Below are positions 53,835 through 61,394 of a stretch of 61,413 nucleotides of DNA, piece after piece. The notes under the pieces were generated by a model. It had not been told where the DNA came from, ran no database searches, and saw only the letters and a list, made by a program, of their open reading frames with translations. Position numbers and translations under genes: made by a program. The first letter of the stretch is position 1; every line of letters starts with the position of its first letter. This DNA comes from Nonomuraea basaltis. Lineage in GTDB: Bacteria > Actinomycetota > Actinomycetes > Streptosporangiales > Streptosporangiaceae. The DNA lies in NCBI RefSeq assembly GCF_005893125.1, contig NZ_VCJS01000063.1, positions 1 through 61,413 of the forward strand, given 5' to 3'.

Positions 53835-54643
53835 CGGGACACCTCCGCGAGCAGATGCAGGTACGTGTGGATCCGCTTTGCGCGCGGCTGCCCGACCTTG
53901 AGGTCTTTCTTGATCGTGGCGAGCGGCGGCACGCGACCTTCACTGAGGTCCTCTGAGAACCTCTGCGCCGCCACGGGGAACAGTTCATCCGGGGCGGGTG
54001 TGAGAACCGGCGTCGGCGCAGGTGAAAGCCCGGGTACGGCGGGTACGTCGTCTTCCACAATTGTGGAAGTCTCGACGTCAAGAGTTCCCCCATGGGGGAA
54101 GGAGATCGTTTCCTCGACGTGTTGCCCATGGGCAACAGCAACCGACTGTGAACCACGGTTCGCATCGGCCGATTCGAGAGTGTCAGATCTGACACTCTCG
54201 ACCGTTACCGGGGTAACGGTCTCGAACTCTGCAGTTGCAGAGGTGGTTACAGATGTAACCGTTACAGCTGTAACGGTCCCTCGACGGATCAGCCCCATGA
54301 GCAGCTCGTACGACAAGACCAACGCCACGGCGGGCCACGCGGCGACGATCGCCCCGATTGGCCCGTGTGCCCAGCCGTGCATGACGTTGGCCGCGAGCGT
54401 GGCCAGGATGCCGAGCGCGAGCGTGAACCGTGCCAGCCAGGGCACTTCGAGGGAGCGGCGGGCCGCGTCCAGCAGCACCATGGACGACGAGAAGATCAAG
54501 CCGTCGATGGTGAGCGGTACGAGATAGGCGACCCATCCCGACTCGCCATTCGCGGCCACGACCTCGTATGCGTGACGGTAGGACACGACCGCGGCGACCC
54601 CCGCGAGGAGGATCACCACGGTCGCGGTAAGGATACGGATCAC
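53831..54643 (-). CDS. DUF2637 membrane protein (SpdB-like)
   Basis: 270 aa. Four transmembrane helices in the first 120 residues, with the DUF2637 signature YLVPLTIDGLIFSSSMVLLD and ARFTLALGILATLAANVMHG. The C-terminal half is a Thr/Val-rich linker and a basic helix-turn-helix-like end (LATIKKDLKVGQPRAKRIHT). GTG 54643 overlaps the previous stop (GTGA). DUF2637 proteins recur in AICE transfer regions as spread proteins. Confidence 0.85.
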   Translation of the reverse strand: MIRILTATVVILLAGVAAVVSYRHAYEVVAANGESGWVAYLVPLTIDGLIFSSSMVLLDAARRSLEVPWLARFTLALGILATLAANVMHGWAHGPIGAIVAAWPAVALVLSYELLMGLIRRGTVTAVTVTSVTTSATAEFETVTPVTVESVRSDTLESADANRGSQSVAVAHGQHVEETISFPHGGTLDVETSTIVEDDVPAVPGLSPAPTPVLTPAPDELFPVAAQRFSEDLSEGRVPPLATIKKDLKVGQPRAKRIHTYLHLLAEVSR

Positions 54644-54993
54644 AGCTCGGTCACCCCACTGATCATGTGCGCGCCCTCGTCGAGGAGCTGGGCGAACTCG
54701 CGCAGGCCGCGCCGGTCGTTGAGCCCGGGGCCCTCGAACATGCGGACGATGGTCGCAATGGCGCCGGCGACCTCGTTGGACACAAAGACGTGCTCGGTGC
54801 CGACGTCGCCCGGGTACAGGATCTGCATCAGGGGCGGCGTGCCGTCGTCGGCGGCGTACAGGTTGATCTCGACCAGCCGGTTGGGGTCGTCGAGCATCTC
54901 GACCAGGTCGAGGTTTCGGAAGTGGGCCGTGCCCGGCGTGGCGTGCAGGCTGGCACACCACGGCGGGCATGAGGGCAGCTTGGGGAAGCTCAC
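54640..54993 (-). CDS. DUF6907-like protein (117 aa)
   Basis: Starts near a CPPWCASLHATPG motif, the Cys-x-x-Trp-Cys...His signature of DUF6907, then a beta-rich stretch (LVEINLYAADDGTPPLM). GTG 54993 has GGAGG 7 nt upstream and overlaps the upstream stop. Role unknown; a second copy of the domain is in the next gene. Confidence 0.72.
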   Translation of the reverse strand: MSFPKLPSCPPWCASLHATPGTAHFRNLDLVEMLDDPNRLVEINLYAADDGTPPLMQILYPGDVGTEHVFVSNEVAGAIATIVRMFEGPGLNDRRGLREFAQLLDEGAHMISGVTEL

Positions 54994-55733
54994 GCCGACG
55001 CCTCCATCGCACCCGGGCGGCACGCGGTGCACGACGGCTCGTTGCACCGGCCCTCGGGGTCGAACGGCAGCACCGCGGGCCGCCACTCGCCGCGCGCCTC
55101 GGCGACGAGCGCCAGCAGCTCGTGCGCGAGCCGCTCGGCCTCGGCCAGCGTGGCGTACACGCCGTTGCTGTCGTCCTTGGACAGGTAGACGCGGGCCTCG
55201 CGCTCGCGGTACCGCCGGTCGAGCGAGACCATCAGTTCGGGCTGTGCCCACTGCTCCGGGTAGCACCTCACGACGGGCTCCATGGTGACGAGCGGGATGA
55301 TCGTCGAGGGGCCGAAGTGGTTGCGGTCGGTGGGGTGCGTCGCCGCGTCGTGGTCGAGCCCGCCGGCGCACCACGAGGGGCACGGGTCCTCGGCCAGCCA
55401 CGCGGCAGGCTTAGCGGTGCCCTCGTGGATCGCCTGCCGCTCGTTCTCGTGGGCGGCCATCTCGGATTCCCACTGGGCCTTGAACGCGACGTAGGCGGAG
55501 ACGCTGACGTCGTGGGCGCGGGCCTCGACGGTCGGCGGAAGCTCGGGCTTGGGGGCGGGGGACGGCTTGGGCTCGGCCTGCTCCTGGCGGATCTCCATGG
55601 CGCGCTCGACGATGGCGGCGCACGGGTCGCAGGCCAGACGGTCAACGTGGGCGGCCTGACGCAGCGGCACATCGGTCCGCTTGCAGTAGGTGCAGGTGGC
55701 CGTCGTGGGCTCAGGCGTGATGTGATTGCTCAC
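54990..55733 (-). CDS. Zinc-finger plus DUF6907-like protein (247 aa)
   Basis: First gene of the transfer operon. N-terminal CTYCKRTD...CDPC suggests a zinc finger; PCPSWCAGGLDHD is the DUF6907-type motif; the C-terminus has CNEPSCTAC. GTG 55733 is preferred to TTG 55751 because GGGAGAGA lies just upstream. Function unknown. Confidence 0.75.
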   Translation of the reverse strand: MSNHITPEPTTATCTYCKRTDVPLRQAAHVDRLACDPCAAIVERAMEIRQEQAEPKPSPAPKPELPPTVEARAHDVSVSAYVAFKAQWESEMAAHENERQAIHEGTAKPAAWLAEDPCPSWCAGGLDHDAATHPTDRNHFGPSTIIPLVTMEPVVRCYPEQWAQPELMVSLDRRYREREARVYLSKDDSNGVYATLAEAERLAHELLALVAEARGEWRPAVLPFDPEGRCNEPSCTACRPGAMEASA

Positions 55734-55772
55734 AGGTCTCTCCCTGGTCAAGCAGGTGATGGGACTCAGAGC

Positions 55773-55798
55773 GGGTCAGGTGTCCTACCACCTGGCCC
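55773..55798. promoter_or_regulatory. Inverted repeat upstream of transfer operon
   Basis: GGGTCAGGTG / CACCTGGCCC with a 6-nt centre and one mismatch, between the minus-strand promoter and the first transfer gene. Operator for the GntR protein or leader hairpin. Confidence 0.45.
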
Positions 55799-55818
55799 GT
55801 TCGCTTTGCTGTGCCTTG

Positions 55819-55847
55819 ACTGTATGCCTGCGACATTCACCCGTCAA
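55819..55847 (-). promoter_or_regulatory. Promoter of the transfer operon
   Basis: On the minus strand TTGACG (complement of 55842-55847), 17-nt spacer, TACAGT (complement of 55819-55824). It points at the gene starting at 55733. Confidence 0.55.
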
Positions 55848-55907
55848 CCCCAGGCATTCGTCAGCTTTGGACGTTCGCCAAGTGGGGACATCCGTCTGTG
55901 ATCCGCG

Positions 55908-55913
55908 TACACT
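55908..55913 (+). promoter_or_regulatory. -10 box of a probable leaderless promoter
   Basis: TACACT ends 7 nt before ATG 55921, with GGGACA 17 nt upstream of it. Transcription would begin at or next to the start codon, so the following gene is probably leaderless. Confidence 0.45.
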
Positions 55914-55920
55914 CGCGTGC

Positions 55921-56145
55921 ATGGAACGACCTACTGCACCGTGGATCCCTGTCGGCATTGATGGCATAGCCGAGCATCTCGGCGTATCAGAGAACACCGT
56001 TGTCACCTGGCGCCGGCGCTCGGCCAAGGAGTGGGTCACCGTGGCCAAGTTCCCCGAGCCCGCCGGGAAGATCTCAGGCCGTGACTGGTGGTGGCTCGCC
56101 GACATCCTGGAATGGGCCAAGGAGACCGGCCGACTGAAGGACTGA
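55921..56145 (+). CDS. HTH DNA-binding protein (74 aa)
   Basis: Helix-turn-helix of the AlpA/MerR-like kind (DGIAEHLGVSENTVVTWRRR, then FPEPAGKISGRDWWWLADIL). It is the last gene before attR. Possibly a second excisionase or transfer regulator. Apparently leaderless. Confidence 0.75.
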   Translation: MERPTAPWIPVGIDGIAEHLGVSENTVVTWRRRSAKEWVTVAKFPEPAGKISGRDWWWLADILEWAKETGRLKD

Positions 56146-56149
56146 GTCC

Positions 56150-56167
56150 AGGGCACACAGAGGGCAC
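56150..56167 (+). repeat. Candidate integrase arm sites, right pair
   Basis: AGGGCAC at 56150-56156 and 56161-56167, 11 bp apart, matching the left pair at 38727-38744 in sequence, spacing and orientation. Confidence 0.45.
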
Positions 56168-56274
56168 AGTGCCATGAGATGAGTCGAGATTTAACGCGAC
56201 GCAAAGAGACATGTTTTTCCAGGTCAAAGGCAGTGTGTTGCTGTTCTCGCAGGTCACTGATGTAGGGTCATGAG

Positions 56275-56291
56275 TTTTCCGAGAATTAGCG
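56275..56291 (+). repeat. Right attachment site core (attR)
   Basis: TTTTCCGAGAATTAGCG, differing from attL by C to T at position 12. It lies 69 nt upstream of the DUF937 gene start, so integration leaves that gene intact. Confidence 0.82.
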
Positions 56292-56359
56292 CAAAGCGGG
56301 CATTGGCTCGATCCCGTCTCGGGAAGGTCAGGTCGGGACGACGATCGGGGGTGAGAGCC

Positions 56360-56986
56360 GTGACGCTGCACGACGAGCTTCTCGACCAGCTCGGAGAGCC
56401 GGGACTGGAACAGGTCGCCGGGATGCTCGGCACCGACACGGCCAAGGCCCGCGACGTCGTCCAGGCCGTGACGGGCCTCATCGTCGGCGGCCTGGCCCGC
56501 ACCGCCCGGCACCCGGACGCCGCCGACGCGCTGCGCGGGGCGCTGGAGGATCACGTGGACGCCGACCCGTTCAACGGCGACGTGGCCTCGCTGATCCGCG
56601 ACGGGCACAGCATCCTCGGCCATGTGCTCGGCGGGCAGGGGACCGAGCAGGCAGCCGTCGCACTGGCGCGGCTCACCGGGATCGACACCGCCGCCGTCAT
56701 GAAGCTGATGCCCCTGATCGCCCCCATGGTCATGTTCCTGCTGGCCGACCGGGCCGATCGCCATGACATGGACGCCGGCGACGTGGCCGCCGACCTGGAC
56801 AGGGAGCGGGTGGCGGTGCCCGGCGGGCTGGCGGAGACGCTCGAAGAGCTGCTGGCGGGCATCTTCGGCGGCGCCATGCCGCGCCCGGGCGGGCTGTACG
56901 GCGGCGACGTGGAGCCCCGGCTAGGGAGACCGCACGGTGCGCTGGAGCGGCGGCGCGTACAGGGGACGTCGAGCCCCGACTGGTGA
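56360..56986 (+). CDS. DUF937-like protein
   Basis: 208 aa, mostly helical: VTLHDELLDQLGEPGLEQVA at the start, two Gly/Ala/Leu helices and LMPLIAPMVMFLLAD, ending in a basic tail. The pattern fits DUF937 (YidB-like). GTG 56360 follows GGGGGTGAG; the open frame back to 56270 would cross attR and is unlikely to be used. Function unknown; it was ftsH's downstream neighbour before the insertion. Confidence 0.75.
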   Translation: MTLHDELLDQLGEPGLEQVAGMLGTDTAKARDVVQAVTGLIVGGLARTARHPDAADALRGALEDHVDADPFNGDVASLIRDGHSILGHVLGGQGTEQAAVALARLTGIDTAAVMKLMPLIAPMVMFLLADRADRHDMDAGDVAADLDRERVAVPGGLAETLEELLAGIFGGAMPRPGGLYGGDVEPRLGRPHGALERRRVQGTSSPDW

Positions 56987-57002
56987 CCGGTAGGCTGGTG
57001 CG

Positions 57003-57584
57003 GTGATCGTTCTGGCCTCTGCCTCCTCCGCCCGCCTGGCCCTCCTGCGCAGCGCCGGTCTCGACCCCAAGGTGATCGTCAGCGGGGTCGACGAGGACGC
57101 CTACTCCGCGCATTCCCCCGCCGCGCTCAGCCTGGTGCTGGCCAAGGCGAAGGCGGAGGCGGTCGCGAGCGGGCTCGACGAGGGGCTGGTCATCGGCTGC
57201 GACTCCATTCTCGAGCTCGACGGCCGCCCCTACGGCAAGCCGGCCACGGAGGAGGAGGTCGTGGAGCGGTGGCGGCTCCTGCGGGGCCGCACCGGTCGCC
57301 TCGTGACCGGCCACTGCCTGATCGACGTGGCCACGGGGCGGCAGGTGGCGGAGGTCGCCACGACCGTGGTGCGGTTCGGCCGGCCGTCCGACGAGGAGAT
57401 CGCCGCCTACGCCGCCACCGGGGAGCCGCTCAACCTGGCCGGGGCGTTCAGCATCGAGGGGCGCGGCGGGTGGTTCGTCGAGGGCATCGAGGGCGACCAC
57501 GGCAACGTGCTCGGCATCTCGTTGCCGCTGCTTCGCGACCTGTTCGCGGAGCTGGGCTACGCGGTGACCGCCTTCTGGCGCTAG
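57003..57584 (+). CDS. maf: Maf-family nucleotide pyrophosphatase
   Basis: 193 aa. Hydrolyses noncanonical or NTP substrates to monophosphates (house-cleaning). Motifs: LASASSARLALLRSAGL, VIGCDSILELDGRPYGKP (catalytic Asp region), GRLVTGHCLI and AGAFSIEGRGGWFVEGIEGD. GTG start 16 nt after the DUF937 gene. Confidence 0.93.
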   Translation: MIVLASASSARLALLRSAGLDPKVIVSGVDEDAYSAHSPAALSLVLAKAKAEAVASGLDEGLVIGCDSILELDGRPYGKPATEEEVVERWRLLRGRTGRLVTGHCLIDVATGRQVAEVATTVVRFGRPSDEEIAAYAATGEPLNLAGAFSIEGRGGWFVEGIEGDHGNVLGISLPLLRDLFAELGYAVTAFWR

Positions 57585-57594
57585 CCTGCCGGGC

Positions 57595-58368
57595 ATGCGA
57601 TCACTGCGTGACTTCACGTCCGGCGTCGGCTTCTTCTTCCAGGGGCTCGGGTGGGTCGCCAGGAACGGGCGGTGGTGGGCGTTCGGGCTGATCCCGGCGC
57701 TGATCGCGTTCGCTGTATACGTGGTGGCGCTGGTCTACCTCGGCACCAACGCCGCCGACATAGCCGAGTCCCTGACGCCGTTCGCGGACTCGTGGAGCTG
57801 GCGGGAGCTGTTCCGGACGCTGGTGGGCATCGCGTTGTTCCTCGGAGGATTGGCGCTGGCGGTGCTGACGTTCGCGGCGGTCACGCTGACCATCGGGGAG
57901 CCGTTCTACGAGAAGCTGTCGGCCGCGGTGGACGTGCTGGAGACAGAGCACGAGCAGCCGTGGTGGCGTACGCTGCCGCGCTCGATCAGAGACAGCCTCG
58001 TCACGCTGCTCTACGTGCTCCTTTTCACGATCCCGCTGTTCGTCCTGGGGTTCGTGCCCGTGGTGGGACAGACGGTGGTGCCGGTGCTGGGGGCCGCCGT
58101 GTCCGGATTTTTCCTGACAGTTGAGCTCACTACGCTGTCTCTGGAACGGCGGGGGATGGCTCGCAAGGAGCGGTTCGCGCTGCTGCGCGCCAACAAGGCC
58201 AGTGCCCTGGGGTTCGGGGTGGCGGTGTTCCTGCTGTTCCTGGTGCCGTTCGTGGCGGTCATCGCCATGCCGGCCGCCGTGGCGGGCGCCGCGCTCCTCG
58301 TACGCGGCCGGATCGCCCCCGCTCATCCCGGACCACACGGGCCGGCCGTCCCGCCCCCGGCTGCGTGA
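57595..58368 (+). CDS. EI24-domain membrane protein
   Basis: 257 aa, about 5-6 transmembrane helices, EI24/CysZ-like: LRDFTSGVGFFFQGLGWVAR, IGEPFYEKLSAAVDVLE and FVPVVGQTVVPVLGAAVSGF are typical. Ten nt after maf. CysZ members transport sulfate; that is not established for actinobacterial homologues. Confidence 0.88.
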   Translation: MRSLRDFTSGVGFFFQGLGWVARNGRWWAFGLIPALIAFAVYVVALVYLGTNAADIAESLTPFADSWSWRELFRTLVGIALFLGGLALAVLTFAAVTLTIGEPFYEKLSAAVDVLETEHEQPWWRTLPRSIRDSLVTLLYVLLFTIPLFVLGFVPVVGQTVVPVLGAAVSGFFLTVELTTLSLERRGMARKERFALLRANKASALGFGVAVFLLFLVPFVAVIAMPAAVAGAALLVRGRIAPAHPGPHGPAVPPPAA

Positions 58369-58463
58369 CGTTATCCACAAGTGAGGCCACGCTCTCCTCC
58401 GTCATCCCCAGAACCGCTTTCGGGCCCGCGACGCCACCCGCACGCCCGGCACCCTTACGGTCC

Positions 58464-59576
58464 ATGACGACCAACACCTCCTCCGCCGCCGCTTCCTCTC
58501 CCTTCCCCTCCTCCGAGTCGTGCCTCATCCTGACCAGCCCCGCCGACATCCTGGCCGCCGTCCCCTACCTCGTCGGCTTCCATCCGAGCAGCAGCATCAT
58601 CGTGATCGGGCTCGACCGCGGCCAGGCCAAGATGGTGGTCAGGTGGGGCCTGCCGTTGCCACCGGGCACCCTGGCTCCGCTGGCGCCCCTGTTCGACCGG
58701 GAGGGCGTCACGCAGGTCGTCATCGTCGGCTACGGCCCGGGAGACGTGGTCACCCCGGCGGTCGACGAGGCCAGGGTCTTGGCGGCCAAGGCCGGGGTTC
58801 TCGTGGGCGAGGCGCTGCGCGCCCAAGAGGGCCGCTACTGGTCATACGTCTGCGAGCTGCCGATGTGCTGTCCGGCGGAGGGCACTCCGTACGATCCCTC
58901 CACCAGCCAGATCGCGGCCGAGGCGACGGTGCGCGGCCTGGTCGCCCTTCCGGACCGCGAGGCTCTGGAACGTGCCGTCGCCCCTGTCACGGGCCCCGTA
59001 CGGATGGCGATGCGCCGCACCACGGCCGACGCGGTCGCCGAGGTCCGGTCCAGGCTCGCGGCCGCCACGGATCTGGACGCCTTCGCCCAGCACTTCGTGG
59101 CCGAAGGCCTGGAAAGAGTCCGATCGGCGCTGACCGCCCACACCGCAGGCGGTGGGCGGCTGGACGACGCGGAAGCCGCAAGACTGGGCCTTGACCTCAC
59201 GATCATCAGGGTCCGCGACGAGGCGTGGACGCTCATGCACGAGTCCCACGCCCCGCTGTGGAAGGACCTGACGCGCAGGCTCGAGCCTCGCTTCGTCCCG
59301 CCCGTCGCAACGCTGCTGGCCATGGCCGCCTGGCGGGCGGGAAACAGCGTTCAAGCCACCATCGCCCTCGAACGCGCCCTGGCCATCGACCCTGGCTACT
59401 CGATGGCCAATCTCCTCATGCACGCGGTCCACAACCTGCTGTCCCCGGCCATCATGCGAGGCCGTCTGCCCACCCCGGCCGAACTCGACGCGGCGATGGG
59501 CTCCGCCCACGCGGGCTGGCTGCTCCCGCTGGTCAACCTTCTCGACGAGGAGGATCCGCCCGCCCCACCCGAATGA
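58464..59576 (+). CDS. DUF4192 domain protein
   Basis: 370 aa. SPADILAAVPYLVGFHPSSS is the diagnostic start of DUF4192, followed by VVRWGLPLPPG, QVVIVGYGPG, YWSYVCELPMCCP and a C-terminal TPR-like region (AMAAWRAGNSVQATIALERA). No good ribosome-binding site before ATG 58464. Function unknown; common in actinobacteria. Confidence 0.88.
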   Translation: MTTNTSSAAASSPFPSSESCLILTSPADILAAVPYLVGFHPSSSIIVIGLDRGQAKMVVRWGLPLPPGTLAPLAPLFDREGVTQVVIVGYGPGDVVTPAVDEARVLAAKAGVLVGEALRAQEGRYWSYVCELPMCCPAEGTPYDPSTSQIAAEATVRGLVALPDREALERAVAPVTGPVRMAMRRTTADAVAEVRSRLAAATDLDAFAQHFVAEGLERVRSALTAHTAGGGRLDDAEAARLGLDLTIIRVRDEAWTLMHESHAPLWKDLTRRLEPRFVPPVATLLAMAAWRAGNSVQATIALERALAIDPGYSMANLLMHAVHNLLSPAIMRGRLPTPAELDAAMGSAHAGWLLPLVNLLDEEDPPAPPE

Positions 59577-59624
59577 CCACCCGACCGGGGGACAGGAAAA
59601 GCGGGCTACGACAGGACAAATGGA

Positions 59625-59969
59625 CTATAGGCCGCCTTCCTCGCGGCGGCGGCGTTCATTGTAGGCACGCATCCGCGGCGGATATCCGGTGAGCTGAACG
59701 TCGTACACCGGTAATGCAAGATCGCGAGCGACCTTGTGAATCACCGCGGGCGAGCCGACCCTGCGCCGGGTCCACTCGCCGTCGTCGGCCACCGCCACAG
59801 CGGTCGTGTCGGTGGCAAAGGTCTCCGGCTCGACGTAGAACTCGACGCCACGCCGCGAACGGGCAAAGGCGATGAGCGCTTCGATGTCGGCGTCTGTCGC
59901 CTCACGGTCGAACTTCGCGATTTTAGGGCCGCGGCGCCGACGAAGGCCGTAGCGGTCTCGCCATCTCAT
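59625..59969 (-). CDS. Hypothetical protein (114 aa)
   Basis: Small basic alpha/beta protein: very Arg-rich N-terminus (RWRDRYGLRRRRGPK), acidic helix (EATDADIEALIAFARSRRGV) and basic end (RAYNERRRREEGG). AAGG precedes the ATG. Family unclear, though such proteins are common in related actinomycetes. Confidence 0.7.
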   Translation of the reverse strand: MRWRDRYGLRRRRGPKIAKFDREATDADIEALIAFARSRRGVEFYVEPETFATDTTAVAVADDGEWTRRRVGSPAVIHKVARDLALPVYDVQLTGYPPRMRAYNERRRREEGGL

Positions 59970-60105
59970 GAATCCTTTTTATACCGTCTGGAGCCTGAGT
60001 GCGTCGGGGATGATCTCCGGGACACCTCCGGGTTTCTCCCGATGGCACTGGCGGCCTCGGCGGGCGCAGTATGTAAACGACTGCCCGATTCACCTAAGGA
60101 GAGGC

Positions 60106-60699
60106 ATGGCGACTATGGCTGGGGTACCGAGAATCCCTGGGCCGGGGCAGGTGCCGCCAGCTCATCTGCGCGTCACCGACCAGGACCGCGACCACGTGGT
60201 CGAGCACGTCAAGGCCGCTTACGCGGAGGGCCGCTACGACAAGCTCGAGTTCGACGAGCGTCTGGAGCGCGCGATGATGGCGCGCACCCACGGCGACCTG
60301 ATGCCCATCATGACCGAGCTGTACGGCACGTCGGCCGCGCCGCAGCGCGCCCCGCGGCCGGCCCCGATTCGCACGGAGCGCGCCTCCGAAAGCAACGAAC
60401 GCCTCGGCGCGGCCCTCGGCCACGTGCTGATGGCCATCGGGATCCCGATCGTCGGCCCGCTCATCCTGCTGCTCACCGGCGGCAAGACGTCGCCCTACAT
60501 CCGCCGGCACGCCGTGGAGGCGCTCAACTTCCAGCTCACGGTGGTCGGGGCCTCGATCCTGCTGCCACTCACGATCATCGGTGCCGTGCTGGTCCCGGTC
60601 ATTTGGGTGGCCGCCTTCGTCCTCGCCATCGTCGGCGGCGTCTCCGCCCTGTCGGAGGGCAACTACCGCTATCCCATGACCATCCGCCTGGTGAAGTGA
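60106..60699 (+). CDS. DUF1707/DUF4870 membrane protein
   Basis: 197 aa: N-terminal DUF1707 (LRVTDQDRDHVVEHVKAAYA, then YDKLEFDERLERAMMARTHG) and C-terminal DUF4870 with three hydrophobic helices (GHVLMAIGIPIVGPLILLLT, IRRHAVEALNFQLT). AAGGAG lies 5 nt before ATG 60106. DUF1707 may be a protein-interaction module at the membrane. Confidence 0.92.
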   Translation: MATMAGVPRIPGPGQVPPAHLRVTDQDRDHVVEHVKAAYAEGRYDKLEFDERLERAMMARTHGDLMPIMTELYGTSAAPQRAPRPAPIRTERASESNERLGAALGHVLMAIGIPIVGPLILLLTGGKTSPYIRRHAVEALNFQLTVVGASILLPLTIIGAVLVPVIWVAAFVLAIVGGVSALSEGNYRYPMTIRLVK

Positions 60700-60732
60700 C
60701 ACCGCAGCCCAACCGCCCCGCACCGATCCCTT

Positions 60733-60766
60733 CCGCCCTGCCGAGACCCTGGTCTCGGCAGGGCGG
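60733..60766 (+). terminator. Terminator after DUF1707/DUF4870 gene
   Basis: 15-bp perfect arms CCGCCCTGCCGAGAC (60733-60747) and GTCTCGGCAGGGCGG (60752-60766) with a CCTG loop, 34 nt after the stop. Confidence 0.8.
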
Positions 60767-60913
60767 CCTGGTTTCGAGGATCACGACGTCTTACGGCACG
60801 TGCGGCGGTCGGCGGTGCGGGCATGCCGTTTCCAGGCGTGCGGCGGCTCGCGGCGCGTGCGGCTTCAGGGGCGCATGGCGGTTGGCGGCGCAGCGCCGTC
60901 CCGCTGCCGCCGC

Positions 60914-60993
60914 GTGAAGGGTCTGGCAGGTGAAAGAGCCGGCACGTGAAGGGGCCGCCGCGTGAAGGGGCTGGCGCGTTAAGGGCGCCGGGC
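60914..60993. repeat. 16-bp tandem repeat array at the rlpA 3' end
   Basis: Five units of about GTGAAGGGGCYGGCRC, starting at 60914, 60930, 60946, 60962 and 60978. The rlpA stop codon (60979-60981 complement) falls in the fifth, most divergent unit. Confidence 0.65.
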
Positions 60994-61394
60994 CAGAATC
61001 TGGTACTTGACTCTCATGACGCCCGCCTTGGTGTTGCCGATGGCGGCGAAGGCGGCGGCGGAGAGGTCGAGGCAGCGGCCCCCGATGTACGGGCCTCGGT
61101 CGTTGATGCGGACCGTGACCGATTCGCCGGTGTTCGGGTTGGTCACGCGGACCTTGCTGCCCAGCGGGAGGGTCTTGTGGGCGGCGGTCATGGCCGACGG
61201 GTTGAAGCGTTCGCCGCTGGCCGTCATCTGGGGCTCGTCGTAGAACGAGGCGCCGCACGAGCCGGAGGAGAGGACGCGGACCTCGGGCTTCGCGGCCTCG
61301 GTCCTGGCCTTGATCGGCTCCTGCGGAGCCTTGATCGGCTGCTCGGCGGGCTTCGTGGACTGCTCCGCGGGCTTGGTCGGTTGCTCCGCCGGCT
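60979..61394 (-). CDS. rlpA: RlpA-like double-psi beta-barrel protein, 5' truncated
   Basis: C-terminal part of a septal-ring lytic-transglycosylase-like protein that is cut by the contig end. Visible: a repeated linker (KPAEQ units), SGSCGASFYDEPQMTASGERF (shown here from SGSC), HKTLPLGSKVRV, INDRGPYIGGRCLDLS and GVMRVKYQI, which form the DPBB fold. The frame is open without a start up to 61401; the terminal 19 nt are adapter-like and introduce an artificial TAG. RlpA binds or cleaves denuded glycan at the septum; the actinobacterial role may differ. Confidence 0.88.

Larger units (their letters stand above)
38666..56291. mobile_element. Integrated AICE-like element with phage-type genes
   Basis: About 17.6 kb bounded by 17-bp direct repeats (38666-38682 and 56275-56291, one mismatch). 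Contents left to right: integrase and CI-like repressor (minus), excisionase, ATPase and small genes, terS-like to tape-measure-like block (plus), a small minus gene, GntR regulator (plus), transfer operon with TraB (minus), HTH gene (plus). Int, Xis, a replication-type ATPase, a TraB/FtsK translocase and a GntR regulator are the backbone of actinomycete integrative and conjugative elements. No capsid, portal, large terminase or lysis gene is present. Confidence 0.85.

Noticed and set aside
38666..56291. Intact prophage
   Set aside because: No large terminase, portal, capsid, tail tube, holin or lysin genes, and a TraB-type translocase is present instead.
56270..56359. N-terminal extension of the DUF937 gene across attR
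   Set aside because: An ATG at 56270 exists, but the extension is basic and unconserved-looking, and GTG 56360 has a better ribosome-binding site, so the insertion probably does not alter the gene.
58371..58379. Perfect DnaA box TTATCCACA
   Set aside because: A single box between ordinary genes with no cluster and no replication gene nearby; treated as chance.
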